From: Ketobacter alkanivorans
Lineage (GTDB): Bacteria; Pseudomonadota; Gammaproteobacteria; Pseudomonadales; Ketobacteraceae
Reading direction: 5' to 3'
Assembly (NCBI RefSeq): GCF_002863865.1
Contig: NZ_CP022684.1
Span: forward strand, 1,517,501-1,581,500
DNA: 64,000 bases
The notes beneath the pieces were generated by a model. That model searched no databases. It was not told where the DNA came from and saw only the letters and a program-made list of their open reading frames with translations. Numbering within the stretch: the first letter of the stretch is position 1; every line of letters begins with the position of its first letter. Below are positions 37,584-50,216 of the stretch, piece after piece. The translations under genes and the position numbers were made by a program.

Positions 37584-37709
37584 CTATCCCCCGCACCAAC
37601 CTGCCATATAGGGCACCATGGGCGATGTGGGTACAGGGCTGTCAGGGTGGCCAGTGCCACCCATATCGTCGAATTCCCGCTGAATGGCTGCGGTGTTGAG
37701 AGCTGACAT
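37584..37709 (-). CDS. Possible small gene or gene remnant, 41 residues
   Basis: An ATG-to-TAG reading of 41 residues (begins MSALNTAAIQREFDDMGG, ends AGWCGG) lies in the 324-bp gap between two minus-strand genes. The residue choice looks protein-like (PDSPVPTSPMVPY), but no ribosome site precedes the ATG and no homologue is recognised. It may be a decayed fragment. The rest of this gap shows nothing else. Confidence 0.2.
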   Translation of the reverse strand: MSALNTAAIQREFDDMGGTGHPDSPVPTSPMVPYMAGWCGG

Positions 37710-37743
37710 CAATAAACAATCGACAAGTCGCGTCGAAGTAGAA

Positions 37744-38403
37744 TTAATTCAGAGTTTCGTTAGCCATTTCACCGAGCACAGAAGCCCAACCGTCCAATAT
37801 GGCTTGAACTTTCGACACATCCAATTGCTCTTTATCGTCGCGCAAGCTTTCGCCGACACCTTGGCGCAATCCTTTAGCCAGCTCAGCACCCGTTAAGGAA
37901 TCAGTAGCAATTGCCTCTACATATACAACGGCCAGGCGATCACGTGCTCCTGCCGCAGCTGACGCCCCTGCAAAAGCCAGAGTCATAGGCGTCACTTCAT
38001 AGGCACTTAGGCCTTCCATAGGTGTCGCCACACCTGTAATTGCGACCTGAATCTGAACTGTGTCTGGGCCGGCCTTATCGGTTAGCTCAAAATTTTTGCT
38101 AACCTCCGCTCGAATTTGTTTCGTCAGGTAGTCCGCAATTTTGTTCAAAGTCTCAAGCTGTACCTGGTCGCTAGTTCTAGGGGCAGGGAAGAAAGTTATT
38201 TGCGGGACAATTACTTTCGTATATTGACCCTTCTTAATGTCTGGATTTATCCAACGCCTAGCTTTGGATTTATCCTTCATTTTAACGACCTTCATATTGG
38301 AATAATCACCCAGAAAGCCTGAATTTTGCTCTTCGATTGAATCAATATTGGCGCAACCTGCGAATACAAGCAAACTGAAAGCAATTAATAAATGTGTCTT
38401 CAT
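37744..38403 (-). CDS. DUF3313 lipoprotein
   Basis: 219 residues. Lipobox FAGC (Cys17) after a hydrophobic signal, then the DUF3313 opening SGFLGDYSNM and a core alternating strands and helices (ARRWINPDIKK, TKVIVPQITFF, EVSKNFELTDKAGPDTVQIQVAITGV). A Gly/Ala-rich hydrophobic loop (AFAGASAAAGARD) follows at about 145-157. AAAGGATAAATACG before ATG fixes the start. Probably faces the periplasm at the inner or outer membrane; function unknown. Fifth gene of the exported-protein cluster. Confidence 0.85.
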   Translation of the reverse strand: MKTHLLIAFSLLVFAGCANIDSIEEQNSGFLGDYSNMKVVKMKDKSKARRWINPDIKKGQYTKVIVPQITFFPAPRTSDQVQLETLNKIADYLTKQIRAEVSKNFELTDKAGPDTVQIQVAITGVATPMEGLSAYEVTPMTLAFAGASAAAGARDRLAVVYVEAIATDSLTGAELAKGLRQGVGESLRDDKEQLDVSKVQAILDGWASVLGEMANETLN

Positions 38404-38526
38404 CGTATTTATCCTTTTAGAATGAAATGATCCTGCAATAAGTAATAGATATCTGGCACAGCATTAGCTCAGGTAAAACCGGAGCAATCCTAGTTTAACC
38501 CGGCAATAATAGATGCCTTTCTTTCT

Positions 38527-39159
38527 TTATTCAGATTCAGGCTTTTCAACAGCTATCGCCATTGCAGCCGTTGCACGCATAACCACGGTTTTTCCAACTT
38601 GGGAGTCATTTAACTCAACGTCTGCTCGGACACCCAATACGCGCTCGGTGCCGTCCTCAAAGCGCAAGGTGACGGAATGCGCTTCTAGGTCAATTGCTAC
38701 TACAGTCGAAATAATATCAGTAGTGCCGCCCATTAAAACCAAAGGCTTCTCGCCTTTTGCTGCCATTGCAATCATTCCGCCGTCTGCACTTTTCTCAGAG
38801 GGGGCTTGCTCACTTAGAAACACAACTAGCTCTTCGATAACCTCTAAAGCAACTAAATCACCAACCTGGACTTGGTCAAAGTTAACTGCCTCGGGGCCTA
38901 CTTGAATTGTCTTTAAGTTACCCTGTTTGTCATCCAGCGTAACTTTACGCTGATTGTAATCAATTTCTTTCACTACTGCTGTAATTACGGTTACCTGTTG
39001 TGCAACGCCACCAGGTACACCCGTGCTGGTACTTATACTGGTGTAGGTTTTACTATTTAATTGATCGGATTCCTGTTTTGTACTTGTGCAAGCCGAAACC
39101 ACAAACACCAGAAATAGCGTGCTTATGTGAGCGGCTGATAGGCAACGGAACAAATTCAT
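38527..39159 (-). CDS. Hypothetical lipoprotein with repeated beta domains
   Basis: 210 residues; lipobox VSAC (Cys24) after a hydrophobic signal. Two similar beta segments can be seen: ITAVVKEIDYNQRKVTLDD with GNLKTIQVGPEAVNFDQVQVGD, and ISTVVAIDLEAHSVTLRFED with ERVLGVRADVELNDSQVGK. They look like an internal duplication of a small OB/SH3-type barrel. No family name assigned. It follows the outer-membrane barrel gene by 47 bp, so it could be a periplasmic or outer-membrane accessory lipoprotein of that protein. Confidence 0.75.
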   Translation of the reverse strand: MNLFRCLSAAHISTLFLVFVVSACTSTKQESDQLNSKTYTSISTSTGVPGGVAQQVTVITAVVKEIDYNQRKVTLDDKQGNLKTIQVGPEAVNFDQVQVGDLVALEVIEELVVFLSEQAPSEKSADGGMIAMAAKGEKPLVLMGGTTDIISTVVAIDLEAHSVTLRFEDGTERVLGVRADVELNDSQVGKTVVMRATAAMAIAVEKPESE

Positions 39160-39206
39160 AATTATCTCAATAAAAAACGTAGGCCAACTGGTTAATGAAA
39201 TTGAAA

Positions 39207-39947
39207 TTAAAACGAAAAATGTGCTCCTAGCATCGGGCCACTAATCACGAGCTTATCCATGACTAGTCCGCCGACATCCTCATCCCCAAACTCCCAAGCC
39301 ATATATCGATAGCCTCCAACCAGGTGGAATGAATCGAATCGATAAGCTGCACCGGCAAAAAGATGATAGGTTTTCTCAGTGTCGCCAGTGCCCACATCGA
39401 CACTGAAGGGAATAGCCCAACTTTGATTGATTACATAATTGCCTTTTACTCCAATTACGCCATCGGTCACTTGCTCGGTACCAGAATTGTTTAAATTATT
39501 CAGCGTCAATTCCATTGAGAGGTAACGTGCGCCCGCCAGCAAATCAACATTGAAGTGCTCAGAGTGGCTGATGTTATAAGTCCCTGCCGCATTAACAATA
39601 AAGTTTTCGATTTCAATATCCACCGGATCTTCATCATGGCTAATGCTTAAATAAATGACATCCGCGAGCGCACCCCATTTGCCCTTGCTCGCCCCCACTG
39701 AAAACATTCCGGCAAGATCTAAGTTATCAAGGATGTCGTCAAATTCAATATCGATATTGTCGCCGACAGAAGACTCGATACCAATGTCGCTCACCCACAT
39801 GTATGCGGAGACCGTGTATTTCCAACCATCACTACTGGAAGCCTCTGCCAGGGCGTTAAGCGGCAGCATGGCAAGGGATATCAAGCAGCCAGCCGATGAT
39901 AAGAGACGAGACATAATTTTCACATCTTTTGTGATTTGCATTTTCAT
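39207..39947 (-). CDS. Outer-membrane beta-barrel protein
   Basis: 246 residues. A signal peptide ends near NALAEA (start at 39947 or, less likely, 39914). The mature part has alternating hydrophobic/polar strands and ends in MLGAHFSF, whose terminal Phe is the BamA recognition signal. Repeated aromatic strand patterns (WKYTVSAYMWVSDIGIES, RYLSMELTLNN, YHLFAGAAYRF, YRYMAWEFG) suggest 8 to 10 strands. Periplasmic acid-rich loops (NIDIEFDDILDNLDL) are unusual. It sits between the anchored beta-propeller gene and the lipoprotein gene, probably one operon. Confidence 0.8.
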   Translation of the reverse strand: MKMQITKDVKIMSRLLSSAGCLISLAMLPLNALAEASSSDGWKYTVSAYMWVSDIGIESSVGDNIDIEFDDILDNLDLAGMFSVGASKGKWGALADVIYLSISHDEDPVDIEIENFIVNAAGTYNISHSEHFNVDLLAGARYLSMELTLNNLNNSGTEQVTDGVIGVKGNYVINQSWAIPFSVDVGTGDTEKTYHLFAGAAYRFDSFHLVGGYRYMAWEFGDEDVGGLVMDKLVISGPMLGAHFSF

Positions 39948-40003
39948 AGCATTCTCGGTGCAAAGTTATTGTGTATTAGATTTATGTGTTTTATATGACC
40001 GCA

Positions 40004-41626
40004 TCATTTCGTACGCGCAGGGCCAACCTGTAAAACATAAAACCCTTTACCAACTGCCGTTGGAAAATAGAATCTGCCGCCAAAACCTGGCGGTGTCAGT
40101 GAATTAATAGTCAAAGGCTCAAAAAAATCGGATTCCGCGATAATTTCTCCCGTGGCAGCATTTCGCCAGGTGAGCTGCTCTTTGTAGTTGCCTGTAAAAA
40201 GTGCCGCCTTAATTGGTTCTTTTGCAACGTTCTTTTCCATATTAGTTAATAACAAGATACGCTTGTCAGCTGGACCAATGACCGGCTGGAAGGTTGTTGT
40301 GGCATTGTCGAGCACGAATCTGACATCCAGCTCTCCGGTTTCTTGGTTTAGCTTCACGCCAGCAACTTTGCCCACACCCATATCGGCAGAATAAATCATA
40401 CTGTTTTCAGGATCGGCACCACATTTTGGTGGTGCAAAACTCCATTCGCCTTTCTTTAGCTCACCAAAGGGGAATACGATTTGCTTTTTCGCTGAGTCTT
40501 TTAAATTCGCAACTACGATACTGGATGCAATCGTACTGCTGCCGATACCATTTAATTGCACCGCTATCCAATCCCCCACCAAGGTCGGAGCAGTGGCAGT
40601 AGTCTGACCTTCTTGCATAGGGTATAGCGCCCAACTCTCATCGGCAGAGAATTTGTTTGCTGTTGGTTCCCAGAAATAACGTCGGACGCTTTTATCCATG
40701 CCCACATAAATCGCGATCTTGTCTTCAAACATCGAAATAATGTGGGGGGCTGTCGCAGGTTCGGGCAGCAAGAATTCAGCCAGTATTTCTAGTGTATCTG
40801 GGTCTACTGCAACTAAAATGGAATTTGGTTGCGTCATACCTTGCTCGCCAGCACATTTAATAATCGCCATTGTGCCTTGCAGGGTGCAACCGGCTGGACG
40901 CGTTTGGTCCTTCATAATGAGAGTGCCATCGGGCGCAACGGTCATGTGTTTAAAGTTCGCGTCATTGGCTGGAGCGTCGCCGGTGGGCAGTGTATTGTGC
41001 TTAAGGATTTGACCAGAATCCGTATCCAAAAGAATAATTTGGTTTGACCAAGCGAAAGCAATTTTCCCGTTTTCGAGAATATTTAGATTGGCATTGCCGA
41101 TCCAGCGCTTAGATGCGTTTAAATTATCTACGTAGGTGCGCCAAATTTCTTTACCGGTTGAGGCATCAGCTTTGGCAATAAATGGCCCTGCCATATTGGG
41201 GTCTTCAAGAGTAGGGTATTCGCCACCGACAATGAAAAGCTCGCCAGGTTTGCGATTATTGATGTACGAAATCCCGGGGTAATCGTCGACACTCCGCCAT
41301 GCATATACGGTGTTGTTACCATCATGTGAACCGAGAAAGCTGGCGCAAGGGAAAAGCCCGCTGCGCTGCGCATCAGAAATTTCAGCGCCGTTAAGCGAAG
41401 AATAATAGCCGGGCGTTGAAATATTTTGCTGGCAACTCAACTCTTTGGCATACAGGCTAACTTCACCAGGCAATGGACCGTTAGCGGCTATTTGATTTGG
41501 CGTTAAATGTATATTGTTTATTTGGCGTGAAATTAATGGATCGGCCACCGACCAACCTAAACGGTACGCGATGTACACCAACACAACAATGATAACCAGC
41601 AAAAGGATTTTTATAGTCTTATTCAT
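40004..41626 (-). CDS. Membrane-anchored PQQ-like beta-propeller protein
   Basis: 540 residues from ATG 41626; a second ATG four codons earlier is possible. One N-terminal transmembrane helix (about 6-24) with the bulk in the periplasm. Seven or so blade-like segments with AxDxxTGxxxW motifs are visible, for example KADASTGKEIWRTYV, LLDTDSGQIL and NAATGEIIAESDFF, which resemble quinoprotein propellers, but the enzyme catalytic residues of PQQ dehydrogenases are not recognised. Cysteines occur as LSCQQ, LFPCASF, PAGCTLQ, IIKCAG and PPKCGAD, suggesting disulfides. Probable protein-binding scaffold. Lies between the DUF1254 gene and the outer-membrane barrel gene. Confidence 0.78.
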   Translation of the reverse strand: MNKTIKILLLVIIVVLVYIAYRLGWSVADPLISRQINNIHLTPNQIAANGPLPGEVSLYAKELSCQQNISTPGYYSSLNGAEISDAQRSGLFPCASFLGSHDGNNTVYAWRSVDDYPGISYINNRKPGELFIVGGEYPTLEDPNMAGPFIAKADASTGKEIWRTYVDNLNASKRWIGNANLNILENGKIAFAWSNQIILLDTDSGQILKHNTLPTGDAPANDANFKHMTVAPDGTLIMKDQTRPAGCTLQGTMAIIKCAGEQGMTQPNSILVAVDPDTLEILAEFLLPEPATAPHIISMFEDKIAIYVGMDKSVRRYFWEPTANKFSADESWALYPMQEGQTTATAPTLVGDWIAVQLNGIGSSTIASSIVVANLKDSAKKQIVFPFGELKKGEWSFAPPKCGADPENSMIYSADMGVGKVAGVKLNQETGELDVRFVLDNATTTFQPVIGPADKRILLLTNMEKNVAKEPIKAALFTGNYKEQLTWRNAATGEIIAESDFFEPLTINSLTPPGFGGRFYFPTAVGKGFYVLQVGPARTK

Positions 41627-41679
41627 TTTTAGATCCATATGAATTGTTCAATTTCTAAGTATTTAAGCGGCAGAGCTAA

Positions 41680-44514
41680 TTAACGTTTTAAACCAGAAAC
41701 CTCAAAAGCCTCTTTGCTGGTGTACTCGCCGCGGGGATAGTAGGCACCCATAACAGATTCCTCCATGCCGGGCTTTGTAATATTGTCGGGTCTTTCCTTC
41801 CAGCTTGGGTTGGTTGCCATGATGCGAAGCATGAGCATACCGAAGTCGGTGCGATTACCTGGCCCGTTAATGCCTTCACCGCGCGGGCTCCATTCAATCC
41901 AAGCGACACCGTTTTCTGCGGTGGCATTGCTAGGGCGATCTTCCTTTTTACTGTACACAATGGTGTAGTAACCATTTTTGTCGAGCGGAATTTGCATGTC
42001 TGTCAACCCATCAACAATTTGGCCTGACGGCATGGCCTCGCAACTCACCAGGGAAAAATATTGTGTTTGCGCGGCAGGCATGACCTCAAGGCCAAGGCCA
42101 CCGGCGCCCGCATAGGTATTGGGGAATGTAGGCATTTTCCCGCGCATAACGTAAACGGAGCCAAATTTTTGGGACAGCTGTAGGAATAAATATTGCGTAT
42201 CAGGATCGCCACCGCCATCAATGGGGCCAGCATATGCTATCTTCGCTTGCTCCTCGGGAGTTTTGAAAGATCCAAGGATTGAATAACCCAAGTTCCAATA
42301 TTTTTCCCAGCGTGGAATTTTGCGGGCGGGCGAACTGGCAAAGTCGAGCTCTGGATCATTGCCTTTGGCCTTAATTAATGATTGCCATTGCTGAGCAGAA
42401 ACGGGCTGCTCAGTGGCGCCGGTCATGGCTCTGCCAAATGTTTTAACCACTTCCTCAGAGCTAAGTTGAGTACCATCGGCGAGCGTGCCGGTGTAGGTAG
42501 GTAACCCACGTCCACCCCATGGTTTACCTGCTGGCCCCCAACCTGCACCATCACGACCTTGGTCGGGCAAATAAATACGGTTAACAAACTGCAACTCTGC
42601 GCCATCCGTGCCTACATATAAGGTATTGGGTTCGCGCTTGGCAGTTTTTGAAGGCGCGTCTTTCGCCACTATGCGCATCGTAAAATCTCGGTTTTCTGCC
42701 AATCTATTGGCACCTACTCGAAACGGGTTAATTGAACCTTTATCCGGTTCAATGTTTGGGCCAGATAAGGATTCCCCAATCGACACAAATGATCCGCCTT
42801 TGTTCTTGTACATGGCAAACTGAAAATAACGCGCATGAGGAAAGGTGTAGTTCAACGTCATTGTACTGCCAGCCGGCAGGGCTAATCGGCCGATAAAATA
42901 AGTGGATTGGGAGTCGGGCCAGAGATTCGGGTTTTGTATGGCGCGAGGATATTCCAGATGATTCCAATAGGACCAGCCACGGGGCCCTTGGAAAATAGGA
43001 TCATGGCCATAACGCTGATCGGTACGAACAATATTTTCTACCGATTTGTCGCCCAAACGTTTTACGCCCAAGGCGTTTAAATTGACTGTGGGTGTAACGG
43101 CAGGCGGCTGCCAAGCACCTTTTCCTAATGGGTAGACAGAATTCCCCTTATCCTTTGGCCAATAAAGACGCATCACCAGAAACATGGGGCCGTTTGGTGC
43201 CGGAAGCCAGTTTGCTTCCTTGGCTTTGCCCGGCGAATCTTTCTGGATGTAAAGCGTAATCGAGCCGTCACCATTCTTGATCAGCGACTCTAACATTGGT
43301 GAATTAATTAAGTAGCGGTCGACAGGGTTATCGATAAGTAGTTGGCTGGCCCCGTCATACATGGTAATAGACCAAAAGGCATTAACCGGTGGCAACTCGC
43401 CTTTTTTAAAGGTTATTTGGTAGTTATGTTTACTGCCGTCGAGAGTAGCCCCATTACTGTCATGCCGTGTAAAAGGGTATACAGCCTCCTCAGCGCTGTT
43501 GCCGTAGATACCAAGCTTCGCGGCTGCCGCACGAAGTGCCCAATTCCCATTATAAAATTCACGACTACCGGCAGCAGAGCCAATATTCCATCCGTTCACA
43601 TTCGAGCCAATATTTTCGCTGGTGTGTTTTATCTTGCTCAACCCGGCCTTAATACCGGCACCCATCTTTTGCATTATTTCTTGGCTCAATGGTATAGCTG
43701 CTACTTTTGGGTCGCCGTTTATGCCAATTTGAGCGAAACGCTCGCGCATTTCCGCTTCAACAGAGGCGGTGCCGGTCGGTGGGCAAAACTGCAAAAGAAA
43801 GCTAAGGTATTTGGGGAATTCAGATGAAAAAATATCTGCCGAAGGTTTCGGCCAGTCTATGGCTGGTGCGGGTGCTGGTGCCGGTTGTTTAAGGAAAGAA
43901 GAGAGGGGTAAAACCTTGTACTTTGCTTGAATCGCTTTAACGTTCTCCATATCCTCGGGGTTGAATAGCTGGGTTCTGTATACAGCCAAGGCAAATTGGG
44001 TTTCAGTTGAAAAAGTTTTGCGGATCCCTTTTGGTGTTTCCCCTTGCCAATCTGGCCCAGAGATTAAATAACAACCAGCTTTATCGCCTGTGGAGCGACT
44101 TCCAATATAGCCATAGTTGTTGGTGTACAGATCTACCAGTTGAACATCGTAATAGCGCGGAGCCTTAATTTCCGGCATGCAAAGCACTATAGGCTCAGCG
44201 CGCAGATCCAGCATTGCCATTGAGTAGGGGGTATCGCTATTGGGCGTGCTGATGGAAGTGTCTTGCGGTGTGAACACGCGAGCTTCATTGTTTATGGTGT
44301 TAATAGGGGCTTTAAACTGACCAGATTCAGGGTTAATAAAGTAGTCATATTGCACCTTATAACCCACAAGCATTGGAAACCCGTAGAGAAACGCTTCCTC
44401 TGCAACGGACTCAATTTTCGAGCTTATAGGTGAGGTTTGGGCTGCCGAATAGTTAGATAGCACCGTCATTAACAGCAAAACCAGCATAGTATATACCGGT
44501 ATTCGTATATTCAT
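41680..44514 (-). CDS. Exported DUF1254/DUF1214 protein with a large C-terminal extension
   Basis: 944 residues. A cleaved signal peptide ends near NYSAAQ (about 25). DUF1254 runs about 30-190 (EEAFLYGFPMLVGYKVQYDYF, then DTSISTPNSDTPYSMAMLDL). DUF1214 lies at about 375-480 (LPPVNAFWSITMYDG, then NWLPAPNGPMFLVMRLYWP). A further about 450 residues contain WSYWNHLEYPRAIQNP, a beta domain beginning AGSTMTLNYTFPHARYFQF, and a terminal region; I do not recognise these. Proteins of DUF1254 plus DUF1214 are usually about 450 residues, so this is about twice as long, a fusion. GAGGAAG precedes the ATG. Leads the exported-protein cluster. Confidence 0.82.
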   Translation of the reverse strand: MNIRIPVYTMLVLLLMTVLSNYSAAQTSPISSKIESVAEEAFLYGFPMLVGYKVQYDYFINPESGQFKAPINTINNEARVFTPQDTSISTPNSDTPYSMAMLDLRAEPIVLCMPEIKAPRYYDVQLVDLYTNNYGYIGSRSTGDKAGCYLISGPDWQGETPKGIRKTFSTETQFALAVYRTQLFNPEDMENVKAIQAKYKVLPLSSFLKQPAPAPAPAIDWPKPSADIFSSEFPKYLSFLLQFCPPTGTASVEAEMRERFAQIGINGDPKVAAIPLSQEIMQKMGAGIKAGLSKIKHTSENIGSNVNGWNIGSAAGSREFYNGNWALRAAAAKLGIYGNSAEEAVYPFTRHDSNGATLDGSKHNYQITFKKGELPPVNAFWSITMYDGASQLLIDNPVDRYLINSPMLESLIKNGDGSITLYIQKDSPGKAKEANWLPAPNGPMFLVMRLYWPKDKGNSVYPLGKGAWQPPAVTPTVNLNALGVKRLGDKSVENIVRTDQRYGHDPIFQGPRGWSYWNHLEYPRAIQNPNLWPDSQSTYFIGRLALPAGSTMTLNYTFPHARYFQFAMYKNKGGSFVSIGESLSGPNIEPDKGSINPFRVGANRLAENRDFTMRIVAKDAPSKTAKREPNTLYVGTDGAELQFVNRIYLPDQGRDGAGWGPAGKPWGGRGLPTYTGTLADGTQLSSEEVVKTFGRAMTGATEQPVSAQQWQSLIKAKGNDPELDFASSPARKIPRWEKYWNLGYSILGSFKTPEEQAKIAYAGPIDGGGDPDTQYLFLQLSQKFGSVYVMRGKMPTFPNTYAGAGGLGLEVMPAAQTQYFSLVSCEAMPSGQIVDGLTDMQIPLDKNGYYTIVYSKKEDRPSNATAENGVAWIEWSPRGEGINGPGNRTDFGMLMLRIMATNPSWKERPDNITKPGMEESVMGAYYPRGEYTSKEAFEVSGLKR

Positions 44515-44604
44515 ATCACTTCCTCGATGGGTTCAGCTTGACCAAACTCAAGGCCCTCCTGTTCATCTCCGGCGCAGGGCCGAACAAGTATGGGGGTGTT
44601 TAGT

Positions 44605-44614
44605 CAAACGTTTG
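44605..44614. promoter_or_regulatory. Palindrome CAAACGTTTG upstream of the DUF1254 gene
   Basis: A perfect 10-bp palindrome about 90 bp before the DUF1254 start. It could be an operator for the exported-protein cluster, but short palindromes occur by chance. Confidence 0.2.
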
Positions 44615-44692
44615 TGCTAAGGTGCACTGTAATTTGCGCCTTTCTCTCCTGCCAAGAAGAGGGATGAGCCATCTGATATACACAGCGCGCAT

Positions 44693-44818
44693 ATGAGAGA
44701 TGGTAAAACTTATCACGTCGATCCAGCAAGGGCTTTCTATTACTTACGGTTGCTGTATGAATTGGAAAGCATTTCTGGATGCTCTATCGAAAACCGGATC
44801 GAAATCGCTGCCACGTGA
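44693..44818 (+). CDS. Possible small ORF, 41 residues
   Basis: ATG to TGA, reading MRDGKTYHVDPARAFYYLRL at its start and ending SIENRIEIAAT. The composition looks protein-like, but no ribosome site precedes it and no family is recognised. Could be a remnant. It lies in the 783-bp gap before leuS. Confidence 0.2.
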   Translation: MRDGKTYHVDPARAFYYLRLLYELESISGCSIENRIEIAAT

Positions 44819-44866
44819 CTGATGGTCAGTAGCGGCCAGACTATCAACAACCTCAGCTCCTCGACC

Positions 44867-48370
<3,504 letters not shown>

Positions 48371-48374
<4 letters not shown>

Positions 48375-49405
48375 AGCTGCGCCCAAATCAAATCAAGGAG
48401 CACTTCGCCAAAGGCCAGGTGTTACCTGTTTACATCCTGAGTGGCGATGAAACCCTGCTTATGCAAGAGGCAGCAGACCACATACGCAAGGCCTGCCGAC
48501 AGCAGGGTTTTACCGAGCGAGAACTGTTTCCGGTAGAGGCCGGTTTTGATTGGTCCAACCTGTTGGAAGCGGGCAACAGCATGTCATTATTTGGCGATCG
48601 CAAAATTCTGGAAGTGCGCCACAATAAGCCTAAATTTGATGATGCCGCAAAAAAAACCTTACAGAAATATTGTGAAAACCCCAACCCCGATAATGTTCTA
48701 CTGCTCATCATTCCCAAAGTGGACAAAAAAACCCAGTCCACAAAATGGTTTCAGCAGATCGAAAAAAACGGCGCGCTGATTCAAGTCTGGCCCATTGATA
48801 TTAACCAACTGCCTCAGTGGATACACCAGCGTATGCGCGGCGCCGGGCTGGAACCCTCGCGGGAGGCTGTACAATTGTTGGCAGAACGGGTCGAAGGCAA
48901 CTTGCTGGCCGCATCCCAGGAAGTAGAAAAGTTGCTGTTACTGCGCGGCAAGGGCCCTCTCGACGTACAAGATATCGAAGAATCTGTCGCCGATCATGCC
49001 CGCTACAACCTGTACGACCTGGTCGACGAAGCACTCAAGGGTAACGATGCCCACGCAGTAAAAATGCTGAACCAACTCAAGGCCGGCGGTACAGAACCTA
49101 CTGTGCTACTGTGGGCCTTCAGCAAAGAATTGCGCGCACTGGCCGGTATGTCACAGCTGCTCAGCAACGGCATGGCCGCCCCCCGCGTTATGCAAGAATA
49201 CCGCATCTGGGAAAACCGCAAACCGATCCTGCAATCCGCCCTACAACGATTATCCGGCAATATATTCCGTCACTGCCTGCTGGAGTCCGCGCGCATTGAT
49301 CAAGCCATAAAAGGGATGGGTGATGGCAATCCCTGGGATGGGTTTACCACCATCATTCTTTGGCTTTCAGGAAGACTCCGCCCCACCGCGCTGTCGATTG
49401 GCTGA
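48371..49405 (+). CDS. holA: DNA polymerase III subunit delta
   Basis: Clamp-loader subunit that opens the beta clamp; 344 residues. GTG start overlapping the lptE stop. The N-terminus (LPVYILSGDETLLMQEA) and the AAA+-like fold without a Walker A are characteristic of delta. KPKFDDAAKKTLQKYCENPNPDNVLLLIIPK lies in the first domain; a helical C-terminal domain ends near GLSIG. Conserved partner of lptE and leuS in this gene order. Confidence 0.93.
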
Positions 49406-49412
49406 ATCGACG

Positions 49413-50201
49413 ATGCAAATTGACCCCTTCTTTCAAATACCGCAACACACACTGGAAACACCCAGCGGCCCCGCCGAGCTCCCGATCTTGCTTAAAGAGG
49501 GCGATTACAGCGTCTTTCTGTTCATGGTGGATAAACCATTGGTAGACGAGTTGCTGCAGCGTACCGGATTGCGACCTGCTATGAACTTGGGTAAGAAGAC
49601 GTTTTTGGCCCTGGTGATGGGACACTACTCATCCTGCAGCGTTGCCCCCTTCAGCTTTGTCAGCTTGGCCGTTTCGGTAGAACGGGAGCAAGGCTTCCGC
49701 CCCACCTCCCCATGGCGGGAACTGTTCAGCCGAGCCGATCGTCGCCATATGGGATTTCATTTTTTGAGCTGCCCGGTCGACAACGTTCGGTTAAGCAGCG
49801 TTGGCAAGTTAGCCTGGGGCTTTCCTCACAGCGTGAGCCACATAAGCTACAGACAAGAGGGCTCCAGCATTCAAGCTGTCGCCCGTTGCGCCGAAAGCAA
49901 CGAGACGTTCCTGCAAGTCCGCAGCAAAAGTCTGCCATTCTTTCGCATCGACTCCATGGATTTCACCATGTTCTCGGTTCTGGACAACAAAATTATCCGC
50001 ACTCTGTTTCCTACCCGCTGCAAGTTTACCCTTAACGTGCCTATCTCATTCAAGTTGCGCACCGGTGACAGCCAGCACCCCATGAGCAACATAATCCGAA
50101 AGCTAAACCTCGAAAACAAAAAGCCTTTTTTGTGCCTAAGCACCCCTTGCTTTCAGGGCCGCATCGACACAGGCATAGTGGTTGAAGACTTGGACAGCTA
50201 G
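49413..50201 (+). CDS. Acetoacetate-decarboxylase-like protein
   Basis: 262 residues from ATG 49413; an upstream frame of 31 codons lies in the holA end and is excluded. It has the ADC-like fold signs: the long strand region LALVMGHYSSCSVAPFSFVSLAV, later SSVGKLAWGFPHSV (resembling the GRexWGfPK motif), and a conserved beta pattern to the end. The catalytic Lys of acetoacetate decarboxylases is not recognised, so the activity may differ. No signal peptide. Follows holA by 7 bp and may be read with it; convergent with an AraC gene. Confidence 0.55.
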   Translation: MQIDPFFQIPQHTLETPSGPAELPILLKEGDYSVFLFMVDKPLVDELLQRTGLRPAMNLGKKTFLALVMGHYSSCSVAPFSFVSLAVSVEREQGFRPTSPWRELFSRADRRHMGFHFLSCPVDNVRLSSVGKLAWGFPHSVSHISYRQEGSSIQAVARCAESNETFLQVRSKSLPFFRIDSMDFTMFSVLDNKIIRTLFPTRCKFTLNVPISFKLRTGDSQHPMSNIIRKLNLENKKPFLCLSTPCFQGRIDTGIVVEDLDS

Positions 50202-50216
50202 GGCGCGACCACCCAA

